Shown piece by piece: positions 1 through 11,989 of a stretch of DNA of 64,000 nt (position 1 is its first letter; each line of letters begins with the position of its first letter). A program made the position numbers and the translations under genes. The notes under the pieces were generated by a model, which had not been told where the DNA came from, did no database searches, and saw only the letters and a program-made list of their open reading frames with translations. Source of the DNA: Enoplosus armatus. Lineage: Eukaryota; Chordata; Actinopteri; Centrarchiformes; Enoplosidae. The stretch covers positions 19,457,798 through 19,521,797 of the forward strand of contig NC_092194.1 of the NCBI RefSeq assembly GCF_043641665.1, in the 5' to 3' direction.

Positions 1-184
1 ACTGGCCTGTTTCTCTGCCCGTCCTCGGCTTCTTTAGATGTATTAATATTTAGAGGAGTCACCTGGTGAAACTGAAAGCTTACGCAAGCACAATCACCAT
101 GAGAGCGTACATGTATTGTTGTGTACTGGGACTCATTATCGGGCAGAGAAATTTGCACACATAGTATTTTAGTATACACATGTT

Positions 185-205
185 GGGGGGGGGGGGGGGG
201 GGGGG
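185..205. repeat. Poly-G run (G21)
   Basis: An uninterrupted run of 21 G. Proline-rich frames read from the opposite strand across it are artefacts of the homopolymer. Its true length may differ because such runs are hard to sequence and assemble. Confidence 0.95.
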
Positions 206-1460
206 ACGAGATTTTTAATGTGTTGCACTTTTTGGTCATACAGTGTTTTGCTTTTACACAGATGTCCACAAGCATTTGTCATCCGTGAAACAGTTTCATG
301 ATTGTAGCTGTAAAGCCGTAGTATAAACACAAATGATAAAATAACATACAATATTAAATGAAATAACAATAACACTAAGTGGGATATTTTGAGTCTCTGC
401 CTGTGCGTCTTTAATCCCACTCGTTACTTGGCTTCTAGCAGTTATTTTTATTATCGGTGAAAGAAAGAATGAAGATTTAGGTAAGCTTGTAAATAACAAG
501 GTACCGTGAGGCTATTGGAAACTGTACAGGAAAGTTACAGCAACAACAAAGATGGGATAAACCAGTAAGATAATACATTAAAATGTAGAAATATATCATA
601 AAGACTGATTTAAAATCAAGAGGAAAGGGCAGGTAAATAAACCTGAAATGCAACAGACTTGTAATGTTAGCTTGTCACTCGAGTGAGGCAGCGGGAAACG
701 AATGGGGAGCGACGTCTGACACATTCAAAAGTATTGCATATTGCAAGGTCATAGTATTTTTTTATTTTATTTCCATCAAAGATAATTTGTTGACGTGTGG
801 TAATACAGTTGAAATTGCAGGTTTATTTGAAGTGAATCGCTGGAGGCGCATTCATTTGCTGGTTTAGAAAATACAAAATATTAAATACAAAAGCTGGCTG
901 ACAGAAAGGATTGCATTCACAGACTATCAAATCTAGAGGACACGTATAACAAATACGGATGTCATTAAAAGATAATATGAATTTGACAGCACCTTGGACT
1001 GAAACGGTGCTTTTTGTAATGTTCTCAAAATTATTATGAAAGGTGATTGTCGAAGAAGTTTAATATATATAACAGGATTGTGATAATAAGAGTGTCACTG
1101 ACAAACACTCAGTTTATTGAAACACAAATAAAAACAAATTTTCTGTCTCAACACCGATACAAAAATCACATCTGTGAACATGCCTAATCTTTGACATTCA
1201 TATTTCATTTATAAAGTAAGTCCCAACCACTGCATCGCTTTTATCTTTCTGATAAACAGCCTCCATTTTCCCTTGTAGGAATGGTCTCCAAGCCAAATGT
1301 AATCTTCAAAGGGAAGCACTGAGGCGTCCTCGTGGCTTAGATGCGAGTCATGTATCCACAATGTCTTTTGTTTGAATCTGGAACAGGACCATGGTCACAT
1401 GTCATCCACCTCCAATTTTATCTCGCCAATCGTTTTCATCTTTCTGCTGCTGATTATATA

Positions 1461-1482
1461 CCCCCCCCCCCCCAAAAAAAAA
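1461..1482. repeat. C13 run followed directly by A9
   Basis: Thirteen C followed directly by nine A. Simple low-complexity sequence with no sign of function. Confidence 0.9.
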
Positions 1483-2699
1483 GAAATCTGACAAAAGTGT
1501 AGGGAAATATTTCAAACCACAAAATGGCATTTGTTTGTTAATGATAGTCATGTGCATCAAGGAAGTGATTGTTTTGCTTTTAACCTAATTTTTCATGCAT
1601 GTTTAATTAGGAAAATAAATATTTGCTCTGGCTTTTTGTTTGAATATCTTCCCCACATAAAATACTGATATATGTGTACATTTACTCTAATGATCCCCAT
1701 AGGGAAGTTGTGAGATGGTGGCCTATATACAGTAGCTGTGGTGCTGCATTAAAGTATAATTAGTATGAGAAATGACAACAGCAGGGGGATACAGTACCCT
1801 GGTGGGTTAATAGGGCACTTCCATCTTCCATCACTGCCTTGTATGTGTCTGGATGTCCTCATTGAACTGTGTGTAACTTCAACTGCAGCTGTCCCTGGTG
1901 TGTGTGTGTGCGTGTGGAGTTGACACACAGTAATGTGAAAGCCATGTTCGCACCAAGTCAAATGACAACATACCATGTTGTCATTTGGGTTACTGCAGAA
2001 CCCAGAGTGCACTACAGCATAAACATTGCTACACATCAGAAACCAGTTGAAGGGATCATAAGAACTGGAGTTGGATGTTGTTGGATTCTTACCATAGTGG
2101 ATAACTGATGAGGTTTCTCATCAGTAGAACATCTCAGACTCGGCTTGCTCTACCTACTTTGACTGTGCCTTGACTTGAGTTGAGAGCTAATGTTAGCATG
2201 CTAGCGTGAGCGGCGTGATTGTGTATTGTGTACAAAGGAAATTAAAATGACATGGACATGCATTTGCTTTAGACACAGTGAACAAAGGCAAGCAAAGGTC
2301 CGGAACATCGTAACGTCTAACTTGCGTTGTGATTTAGTGTGATTATATATTGAAGTAGCCTGGTAGTTGTATCAACGACTGACTGTCAAATCAAATAAAG
2401 AAAGTACAATTCAAAAACATTTTGACAATATTTATTGTCACTTAACATTGAACTATACAGATATATAATACTGTAGATATGTATAATGTTCTTCCCTCAT
2501 TAAGTAAAAGAAGGGCTGCATTTAAAAAGAAAATAAATAAAATAAATAAAATAGCTTTTGAAAAATTGGAAAAAAAAACTAACCCTTGAAATGAAGTGCA
2601 GAAATAAAGCGTAGCAGCAGCTTGAGTTTCCCTTTTTCTTTGTTAACTGTTTCACATCTTGACTTCACAGCCTCTCTCCCTGTATCGTTAACTCGTCTT

Positions 2700-3050
2700 A
2701 TCGTCTGTCACTCGCCTCTCATCTCTCTCGTCTGTATTCAGAGTCGCAGTGTTTATAACGCCTGGAATGCACAGATTTGATTGGCTGAGTAGCGTCACGT
2801 GGGCTGGCGTAACTCGTATGAAATTGGTCTGTGAGTTTCCTGAGCCGCTGAACCAGTGCTGTAAAGACTAGAAAAACTGCGCCGGTTAAAATAGAAGCGC
2901 CCCGTCAAAATTTAAAATCCCATAATAATTTATTGATTAGAGGTCCAGGTCCGTATAGGACGGCGTCTGGGTCCGGACTCGGACCGCGGGCCACCTGTAG
3001 CTAACAGCTACAGATAACGTCTGCACAGTCAGTACTTTGACAGTTTGTGG
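2700..3050. mobile_element. Probable transposon fragment, GC-rich
   Basis: A locally GC-rich and CpG-rich island inside AT-rich DNA. It contains a TGATTGGCTGAGTAGCGTCA segment and, near 2,940-2,995, a segment built on repeated GTCC and CGGAC words. The style matches interspersed elements of teleost genomes rather than single-copy sequence. I see no coding frame or clear terminal repeats, so the class is open (LTR or non-autonomous DNA element). An unannotated CpG-rich promoter is the alternative, but no exon follows it. Confidence 0.35.
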
Positions 3051-3469
3051 TGAATAAAACCAGCTAAACAAACAGCTAAAATCTCTGAATAAAGCAAGGT
3101 GAACATATTTTCTGGAACATGCTTGCAGTGATCATACAAATGTCTTAAAATCAATGTATGAATGATTTCTTCATGGTCATCTGCTACACACAGTATGTGA
3201 AAGTCCCACAGAGCGAAAACTTAAAAGAGAAAATAAATTTGAAATGTGTTCACAGTCCTCCTGAAAAACTACTGGCTTCTGCAGCTTGTTGGTAGAAACT
3301 TTTCCTTACGGAGGCAAAATGTGGACTGAGAGTTTCTCTGAATGATGGAATGCTAAGGCATTTTGAGTGTTTTCCATTAGCCTGAGAAATACTCAAGAGA
3401 CATAATGTACCAGTTGAACACCTCCCCTTGGAGTGTGTGAGACGGTGAGTGTATTGCAATGTAAGTGTT

Positions 3470-3690
3470 CTGGAGAGTTGGAGGAATGAAAGGGAGGCAG
3501 GAAGAAAGAGAAAGAGGAGAGAAAAGTCACGGAGAGAGAGACAAGAGGGGGAGAGCGGCAGAAAGAGGAAGAGAGGCAGAGAGAAAGAACGATCAAGGGA
3601 GGAGAGGGAAGGGGTGAGGCAGCGAGAGAGAAGTGGTACAGGAGACAGCAGCAGAGAGAAAACCTCTCACAGAGAGCATCTCAGTGTGAG
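3470..3690. repeat. Polypurine tract (GA-rich)
   Basis: About 220 bases of almost pure purine on the + strand, with GAGAGAGAGA and GGAAGAGAGG-type words and few pyrimidine interruptions. The 102-codon frame across it is nearly all R, E, G and K, which is what such a tract gives in any frame. Long polypurine tracts can form triplex DNA. Confidence 0.85.
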
Positions 3691-4710
3691 TGTGTTGGTT
3701 CAGAGCGGCTGCACATCAGGCTCCACAGGGGGCCGTGGAGAGAAGCTGCTTGGCTGACGATGCCTTCTGCAAAAACTGACGTTTGCTTCCGAACACAACC
3801 TAACACTTGTATTTGGCCAGCAGGCCAAGGCTCTGAGAGCAGTTAGAGAGGCTCTGGAGACGGAGGCTGCTTGCTCACACCAAAGCTTTATGTAATGTAC
3901 TGCTTTAGTAGTCCAAGTTCCCAGAAAAGGTGCAAATTGCAAGGTGTTATTTGGTGGGGTGCACTGACATTTGGCAACGGATGCATAAAGTCGGGCGTGA
4001 ATCAGGAACGTCTGAGCTGGAAACACTGCAGAGATCGTTTGGCAATACAACAATTCAGTCACTACAGTGATTTGTAAAGTAGGACAGTTGCTGTTAGATA
4101 ACAGCGGCTCATCAAATAATTACTATCTTTGGCGGTGAGTTGCATGTTGTTACCTAACATGCTGCTCTTCCATGAGACAAACAGAATGTTCTGATTCATA
4201 GCACACGGTCCGATGAACTGTAAGTTTTTTGGTCAGTTAAAGATGGGTTTGGATTGTTTTTAAACCTGTTTTGACTCACATGGCAGATATTGAAAGAGCT
4301 ACTGGGTACTGTAATCATTCCTCCTCTTCATACTGGCCGCAAAGTGATCCCTTACTAGAATGACTCAAAAACCCAGGCCTTGTTCTGTGTAAAAATGTTG
4401 TTGATACGAGGCTTCAGCAGGCAGAGATAGCAAAACAAGTCATTTATTTTAGTACAAATTTCCACACACTGTTTCCTTGCTCATCCACTGGGATGGGTTT
4501 GCTGTTGGGTATACCACACCGGCGGTGAAGAGTTCTGCATGGGCCTCAAACAGAGTCCCAAACCCGGTCCGTACCTGAGCCTTTCAGACCTGGCCTGACT
4601 GAACCCGCCTGGTACTGCTGAATTTGAGAGCATAACAATAATCTAACAATCTAATTAACAGATCAACTTCACCTTTCCCAGTATCGGACAGATGGATGTG
4701 GCTGTTTAAT
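3691..4710. other. No gene or repeat recognised
   Basis: Open frames here (up to 120 codons) have no recognisable domain and no codon structure. Nothing else stands out. Confidence 0.5.
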
Positions 4711-4938
4711 TCAAAGCGTCTTTCCCGGCTGAACTTGACAAAAGTCAGTCAAGTTACAATCCAGCGCAGAACTTTGTGCAGCCATGATCGCGATGCTCTT
4801 TAAGAATACGAGTTGTAGAGGAGATTTTTTTTTTGTCACAACAAGTTCATAATGTTTCCACAGTGCACTGGCCTTCCCCAAAGCACTGGGGATTTTAAGA
4901 AGCTCCCCCTTTGCAAGTTTTTGCTTTATTTCATTCAT
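4711..4938 (-). pseudogene. Possible hAT transposase N-terminus (BED finger) fossil
   Basis: The minus-strand frame begins MNEIKQKLAKGEL and continues GKASALWKHYELV, which has the layout of the segment leading into a BED zinc finger in fish hAT transposases (I-K-x-L-x-x-G-E, then S-x-W-K-x-F-x-x-V). A shift of frame then gives STTRILKEHRDHGC, resembling the distal half of a BED finger (T-T-x-x-L-x-x-H, then H and C). Returning to the first frame gives LTDFCQVQPGK, similar to the linker after the finger. Reading it needs frame changes at an A10 run, so it is broken. No catalytic domain is visible nearby. This is an inference from motif spacing; chance similarity is possible. Confidence 0.35.
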
Positions 4939-4939
4939 T

Positions 4940-6374
4940 ATTAACTGCTAGCTCTGCAGTCCAATGCAACACATAGGCTTCCCAGTGGACATCGCGTATC
5001 TACATGCAACACACGACACGCATCGACGCAGACGAGAGTCAGAGAGAGAGAAACTGCTGAAACACTGGTTAAGTTTTGAGTAAACTTAAGAATTTGGACT
5101 TTGGATTTTGAACCAGTGTGAAGAGGAGAGACGAGCGACCTATAACTCTTTCAACAGTCGTATGGGATGTGAGTAAAGAGTAGATGACTAAGGTAATGCA
5201 TTCAAAGTTATTGCACTGTGAGTTTTTATGACTTGTCGGAACATTTTCCTTTCAGAAGTCATGAGTACGACAACAGCGATCTGGTCTCTTGGACTCTTCT
5301 CATGAACTTGGTACATGACCCCATTTCAAGGAACCATCAGACTCCAAACTCATCTGCTGTGATGGTGTTATTTCTGCGTTTTGTGCTAACACTAATATTG
5401 AGTGACGGCAGTGATTTCAAAGCCAAACTCAACACAAAGGTGTTAACTGGTCTACAGCAGGCCAGTCTTAGTTTTGTCCTTACACTTGTCTCATGGAAGT
5501 TAGACAGTTGGACTGAAATAATAAATGACTACAATTTAATATTCTTATTGTATATTTAGCCACCCAACCCTAAGAAACCAAGAACAATCAATCAAATTCT
5601 GGTTTGTGCAAAGACAATGTTACTTAAGTGCTCTACTAAATACTACCTTTTCAGCAAAAATCACTGTGCCTTTCAAATTTGTTTCTAAAAGTTTTAACTG
5701 CTATCTTCCATTGTGCACTTTTTAGTAGATTATAAAGACAGAATTGGACCTACTCTGAACAACAATATCCCTCTTAACTCTTTAAGGTGGTCCAGCTGTT
5801 TACAGCACGACACTGGTACAGAGCTAACAGTGGAAAAGCAGTATGAATGTACTGCAACTTATCAGTTTGAAGCAGGGTGTTTCTGAAAGGAGAATGCATG
5901 CTCAGCAAATCTTTCTTGGATTACAAAACTAGAATAAAAATGTGTCACAATCGTCCTGATCTTTATATAGAGTACGCTTCAGATTCTGTCTCGTCTTGAC
6001 TCGAGAACAGAAATTGACTTGATCATAAAACCCACAACAGCTCTGTGGATGTAAAGGAGTTCTTGCGTGATCAGTGCTAAATATGGCATCACTAAACGTC
6101 CTAAATTCATTTCTGATTTAATCAGAGATGCTGAGTCGAGCTGAGTATTGCACTCAACTTGTTCTTCCTGTCTTCAAATAATTGCTGTAGAGTCTCGCCT
6201 AAGTGTAGTGAAACGTTGTGATTTGCACATATGGTGCTAATGCCGGCGTTGCATTTTTCTGTACTTTAGTCATGTGATGTTTTGATGATAGTCATGGCAG
6301 TGGTGGTTTTGTGCTTCTTTGAGATCACGTCAGTTTCTACTGTCATATTACGACTACTGTGACCAAATTAAAAT
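4940..6374. other. No gene or repeat recognised
   Basis: AT-rich unique-looking DNA. One 113-codon frame near 5,218-5,559 has no domain or codon bias. No RNA gene seen. Confidence 0.5.
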
Positions 6375-6812
6375 GGGTTGCACCACACAAACTACTTCTT
6401 ATGTAGAGATTTGTCAATTTACAGCTAACTAAAGATAGCTAAAAGATATCTGCCCCAGGGTCCCAACCTCTCAAAGGCCCCAAAAGCCACAGATTCACTG
6501 CATGTTAGTTGAATTTTGGTGATTTGATTAAATACAAAACAGGGCCAGTGGTTGTGGGTCAACAGGGGTCCAACAACACATTTTCCCCCGGGGCCCCCTA
6601 GAAGGTCACGGCTCACTGCCAGATGGAACTGTTGCATAGCTGACTGTCAAATATTAGCAAGCTAGTTTTGCTAGCTAATTAATATGGCTGTGCTTACATA
6701 GTGGATTGCTCTTGATTGTACAGCACTGCAGATGTTCCGTAGCAGCCGATTTACACATTGCTGAAGTCATTTTACAAGCTAAGACATTAGTTAAATTTTA
6801 ATGGTGCAACCC
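6375..6812. mobile_element. MITE-like element with 11-bp terminal inverted repeats
   Basis: GGGTTGCACCA at 6,375-6,385 is matched by its exact complement TGGTGCAACCC at 6,802-6,812, giving a 438-bp unit. The interior is AT-rich, non-coding, and contains repeated AGCTAACTAA, GCTAGCTAA and ACTAGCTAG words typical of fish non-autonomous elements. I could not see a clear target-site duplication, so the superfamily is undetermined. The part near 6,790-6,900 also resembles, from memory, a repeated fish segment. Confidence 0.5.
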
Positions 6813-9800
6813 GACCTCACTAGAAATCACTAGTTTGAAACTAGCTAGTAGTTACTAAGAATTTAAGAAGGACTTTATGTTCAAACTTAGAAATAGATTT
6901 ATGAATAGCTGGTGAAAACCAATCCTGGAGAGCACGATTGTTTTCCATGAACCAGACCGTGGGCGTTTGGATCAGCAATGGTGGCAACTATTAACGATTT
7001 GATAAAGTGTATGTAAGATGATGAGTTGGGTAAAAATAGTAATGAGACTGCTGATCTTACACCATAACCTGGCTGGTCTTCAGAGCGCCCAATTTCGGCT
7101 GAATGGAAACTGGCTGAATTGGATTCCTCGTTCTAGTACTGGTGCCCGTGATCGATGGTGGGCTGCATTATGTGGTATCCTCTTCTCTCGCTGATCTGAT
7201 CTCAGCAGACCCACGGGGAGAGAGTTAATGGCTGTGCTGTGGAAGCAGTCCTGTACCAGCTCCGGCTCCCGAGGTGTTCAGTCATGAAGGTCATTACGGT
7301 AATGGAAAAGGTTTGTTAAGCTCCACTTGCCTGTGTGCACTACATGACTGGTAGATAGCCCTGGACACACAAGGAGAGCGGCTGGGCCGGAACAGATGGG
7401 AGCAAGAAACCGGGCTAACTTTAAGACTCTCATATGTGGCAACATCATCTGCCCTCTTCCTCTTCATCTTCCTCTCTGTCAACTTCACTTTTAACTTCTT
7501 TTTCTTGACTGTCTTCCTCTTTCTTTTGTTAGTTTTTTTTTTCATGCATCTTTTCATTTCTTTCCAGCTGATTAGCTGTGCTGCCTGCTTGCACTTTACT
7601 TTAGTGATGGATGAATGTGGATAATCACTTCCTAAAACACTTTTAATACACTGACTTTATTGCCAAATCATTCTGCCCGCTTAGCTTGTATCCAATGGAA
7701 AAACTACAGCAATGCATGACTATTTAAAAATACCTGTACGCCTGTAAAGCAATAACCCAAACACTATTTAGCAGGACTTAATTTGACAGTGAGGAGTCTT
7801 CAATCTCCACTCAGCATGCTCAGGCATCTGTACCCAGCAACTCGCTGAATCCTAATGAGTACATTTCTACCAGCAACAGCAGAAACAATGGCTGTCTCGC
7901 TATTCATTTGTACCTACAACAGCAGCTCTGCTTCGCTCCTCCGATCACTTACACAGACGCATGAATATTCCTCATTGCAGATTAGCGTCTCTAATCAGCA
8001 TTCCATCTGAGACGTGCACGACGACTGTGATTCATCCACACACCCGCCTTCAGGGAGGGAAAGAGAATTGAAATTTCTCAAATCGATGGGAAAATACTTG
8101 GGGATGGAAAGAAATCAGCTCTCCAAATGCTGAGTGCATATTCACAGATGTAACAAGAGTCCCAATTGTTTTGTATATGTAGCGTGGGTGTTTGTGTTTT
8201 GGGCGGCGGTTGGGGGGTTATCCTCCATGAATATTGCTGAAAAGGAATCTATAGCACAGTGGTAAATAGTAAAACATTAATAAGCACTAAAACATTTACA
8301 TACACTGTTATGAGCCTCAGCTACAGCAGTCTTTAACATGATGAAGATGATGAAAGTGGAACAGCAACACATCATCATCATCATCATGCAGCCCTGTAGT
8401 TTTATCGTTAATGTTGGATGAATCAATCAAAAAGTCTTGAGAGTGAACTTTTCACAAAAGACTCATTAAAAACTATGTATATTCATATCCAGTGCTTTGG
8501 AGAGTGTTGGTGTCAGTCACGTGACTTAACTCCAACTGATCATGTGTTTCAAATGCCAAAGACCAGAGTGAAGGCAAAAGTCCATCAAAAAAGTGAGACT
8601 AATGCAATGCAGGCCTTGCAGAGTATCACCAGTGAGACATAAGTCACTGACTGCAAAGGACACCGCAGCATTGACACTGAATATTAAATATAAGGGACGT
8701 AATATGTTTTTTAATATAAACCCTAACGGCACTAGGGTGGAGCTTGTGTGGAGTTCGATGTGGCTATATCCCCACCATGGATTACAATACCAGCACCAAG
8801 AAACAACCAGTCGTTCAACATACAAAATCCTGCCTGATTTCCTTGTATTTGGCTGCTGTTTTCTCCCATTTTCCAGTTGCTCTGGTCCAGTAGCTCCCCC
8901 AGTTGCCGTAGCAACCCTGTAAGCACTGGAATCACCTGGGCAGGTTCACGTCGCTCACGTCACACAAGATGTATTTACTTAAGTAAACTTTATTGAGCTT
9001 GCTTTGGTACGCTGCCAAAAACACATTGTTTCATCATCCAACGAGCTCGTCGAGAGAAACCAGAAACTCGTGAAAATGGGAAAGTGAAGGCAGCAGAGTT
9101 GGAACAGCCGGGGGAGACCACCCGTGACCTTCTCCAGTACTTCCATCTCTTCTACTCACTCCTGGCAGTGTTGTTAGCTGGCTGGCAGCCAGAGGAGGAA
9201 CCTGGTGCCCAAAGTAACCCCCACAAATATTCCACAACCAGCAAAGCGGCTTTATTCTGAGTTTTGTATGAGCAGAACTCCTGACTGGAATATTCTGTTG
9301 CTAAAGAGTCCCTGTCTGTCGTCCTCGTTTGTCGAGATGTAAGCTGTGTAGTTCCTCTGTTATTCTGCCTATAATTTGTTTTCCAATGACTTTTCCAAAG
9401 TTTACTGTTGTGTATTTCTGCCTGCCGTCTTTCTGCACTTTGGACATGTCGCAGTGCTGTTTTTTTTTTGTTTTTTTTAAGTTAAAAATGTTTTATTGTT
9501 AGTGTGGAGTACTTTTGGGAATGTGTTTGCAGTAGGTAGTAGTCTTTTTCATTAATGCATTTATTACAATTTCCACCAGTAAACAATGAACGGCCCAAAT
9601 AGCACTAAATAGAATAAACAATCTCTGGCACCACCCATGGAAATACAAACAAATTAAAGCTGAAAGTGAGCTCTCACTTCAATCTCATAGTTACTGTGTC
9701 ATTTCAAATCCAACGTATTAGAGTACACAATCTCAAGCACTAAAACTGATATTTGACGCAGAGGGACAACTTTGGTCCTCTACCAAAGAGACTGCTCTGT

Positions 9801-10019
9801 TCAGCCCCTCAAAGAAAACAACATCAAGGGATTTTCACTAGATCGGAGGAACTAACATTGTTATTGCGCTATGCATGTTTGTCTCTGTAGTCAGCACGCA
9901 TGAGTGGCCCTTGCTGGTTCACTGCTCTTAATATCCCTAGTACCTGGGCTCCGTGCAAGGAGACGCTTTTCAGACCTTTTCCCCTGGTAGACGATGGGAA
10001 ATGAAATGAATGGAAAAAA
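6813..10019. other. Intergenic DNA, pyrimidine-rich patch near 7.44-7.56 kb
   Basis: No coding region recognised. The patch 7,436-7,560 is T/C-rich, giving hydrophobic or lysine-rich spurious frames. A short (ATC)n stretch lies near 8,371-8,386. The 99- and 109-codon frames on opposite strands near 8,526-8,922 overlap and show no domain. Confidence 0.5.
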
Positions 10020-10340
10020 CAGACAACTGACAGACGCACAGACACCAACAAAAACAGAGACACACAGACGCACTGTACTGTGGCTGCGATGTCTCTCACG
10101 CGTGCACGCACACGTGCACATAAAACCGGGCATACACACAAGCCGACATATAAACAGGCACATGCATCATACCAGCATGAATGCATCCACAAAAACAGGT
10201 TTACACACACATAGATGTAGGCCCAGACAGGCAAATACAAATTATATCCGCATGCATGCTCAGAGACGGTCAAAAAGGGACAGACGGTTATACACACACA
10301 TATCAACCCTCTCCCAGCAAGCACTTGACAGACACAGCGG
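10020..10340. repeat. Degenerate CA-rich low-complexity tract
   Basis: About 320 bases dominated by ACA, CACA and ACACAC words with interruptions. The 164-codon minus-strand and 129-codon plus-strand frames come from this tract. Their cysteine/valine-rich and threonine/histidine-rich compositions are what TG/CA repeats encode. Confidence 0.7.
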
Positions 10341-11640
10341 GCGGCCAAGTTCAACACCCACAAAAATCAGCACAAAATTCTGATGATATTACACTTAATA
10401 AATTATATTAAAACACTCAGGAAGTTAAATTGAAATAGAAGGTTCCAATTTTGCAAAATGGTGGAGCAGTTTAATCGCCGCCTCTTATTTTGGCCATATG
10501 TGTACATAGGTTTTTAATGTTGATGCATATTGTTTGGTTATTATTCAGTTAAAATCTCAATACATTCGACAAACTGCAAGACACCAGTCTTAATAAGGCA
10601 TTAGGATTCAGTAAAAGGTTAAATGCCATGTTAAGACAGTTTTTTGCAGACTAGGGTGCGCTGCAAAACTAATTCATGAATATTTGAAGAACTAATTCCA
10701 AAATGAGATACAGTGAATTTATTAGCTAAATACTGGGCTTGCTTCCCAAAAAAGCCAAGAAGTGTACTTTTAAGAAACTAATGGAATGGAAATGTTGCTA
10801 TTATGGTATTTCAAATTCAAAGATGATGTTTTTGAAACAGATTGAAATAGATTTTTCACATCTTCAAGCTACTTGCTTAAAATTCATCAACCTATAAGAC
10901 CGGAATGTATTGCTGCCCTCAAAAGTGTAATAATATGCGGAGAAAAAGTATTGAAGTACATTGTAACTTGAAATGTCTTCCATAATGAGTTTCCATTTCA
11001 CATGGATGTGTCATCATTTCCTAACAGGTTTGTGATCTCATTCTCAAGACATTTTTATCTGCAGCCAGACAATAATAATGAAACTGACAGTAACCTTAAA
11101 AGAAGGTAAAAGAAATTCAGAAATTGCCTTGCAGACAGTAAAACATTCATAAATGAAAAAGAAAAGCAATAATAAAGAAAAATAAGCAAACGCAAGACAC
11201 CTGAAAGGCAGAAATATATACATTTCCGTGTGCAGGAAGTGGGTTTGATTGATAAATTGGAGGTAAATATATGCATTGTTCATTACTTACCGGGAGAATG
11301 ATGAAACAATATTATTTGTCTCAAAGAATAGGTTAGAAGAGGTGAGTCAGCAAACAGCTCCACTTTGCAGCTACAACATGATGTGACTGATATCTCATGC
11401 AAATATATGCAAGGTTCATTATGAGACCGATTAATGACGACCAGCGTTCACATTAATGTCTAATTTCTCTGTCGGGCTAACGTCCATGTTGAAGGTGAAA
11501 GGTAACGTCTCCTTGGGGAGGAAGGTGAGGGAGAAGGTTATTAGATTAGTGTGAGAGAAGTGTTTCACCAATGGTCCCCGCAGGGTAAAGTGATTGAGCT
11601 CTGAAGACAGATTGTGTGCAATTACAGTCCATTTGTTCCA
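10341..11640. other. No gene or repeat recognised
   Basis: AT-rich sequence with several TTTAA and AATAAA-like words. Two overlapping minus-strand frames near 11,044-11,283 are F/L-rich consequences of A/T content. Nothing else is supported. Confidence 0.5.
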
Positions 11641-11647
11641 GCCTGGG

Positions 11648-11658
11648 CCCCCCCCCCC
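11648..11658. repeat. C11 run
   Basis: Eleven C in a row at the start of a strongly pyrimidine-biased region. Confidence 0.9.
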
Positions 11659-11699
11659 GCCGTTAGAGAGGACCTGGTAATGGAACTGGCTTGCTGGCT

Positions 11700-11989
11700 T
11701 TCGCCCGGCTCCTATTGTCTTTGACTTGCCTCTTTTCTCGCCTCGCTCTGTCTTCTTTCCCCTTCTCTTTCCATCTGTATCTCTATCTCCCTCCTCTCTA
11801 GTCTCTCCTTTCTCTCGTGATCAGAATCACTTTATCCTCCAAGTCCAATAAATACACTAGATCTCTCATTCTCTCATTCTTTAATTTCTTCCTTTACCTC
11901 TTCTTCTATATATCTTTATCTCCCCTCCTCTGGTCCTCCCACACTTTACTCTCCTCCCTGTCCTTTTTCTGTCTCTTTCTCCTTCTTTC
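11700..11989. repeat. Pyrimidine-rich (CT) tract
   Basis: Mostly TCTC, CTTT and CCTC words on the + strand, leading directly into the decayed tandem array. Part of it (about 11,820-11,860) contains ATCACTTTATCCTCCAAGT, resembling a short fish interspersed repeat. Confidence 0.7.

Larger units (their letters stand above)
1..2620. other. Intergenic or intronic DNA, no gene seen
   Basis: No frame in this stretch looks coding. The longest open frames are under 100 codons and owe their length to low-complexity sequence. It holds a G21 run, a C13/A9 run, a short TG-rich patch near 1,900 and a GCTAATGTTAGCATGCTAGC-like patch near 2,188. That patch resembles the fish repeat family better preserved near 14 kb. 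I see no RNA gene, strong promoter or further repeat. Confidence 0.6.

Noticed and set aside
9869..10363. 164-codon minus-strand open frame
   Set aside because: It lies wholly over a degenerate CA/TG tract; its Cys/Val-rich composition and the equally long opposite-strand frame show it comes from the repeat.
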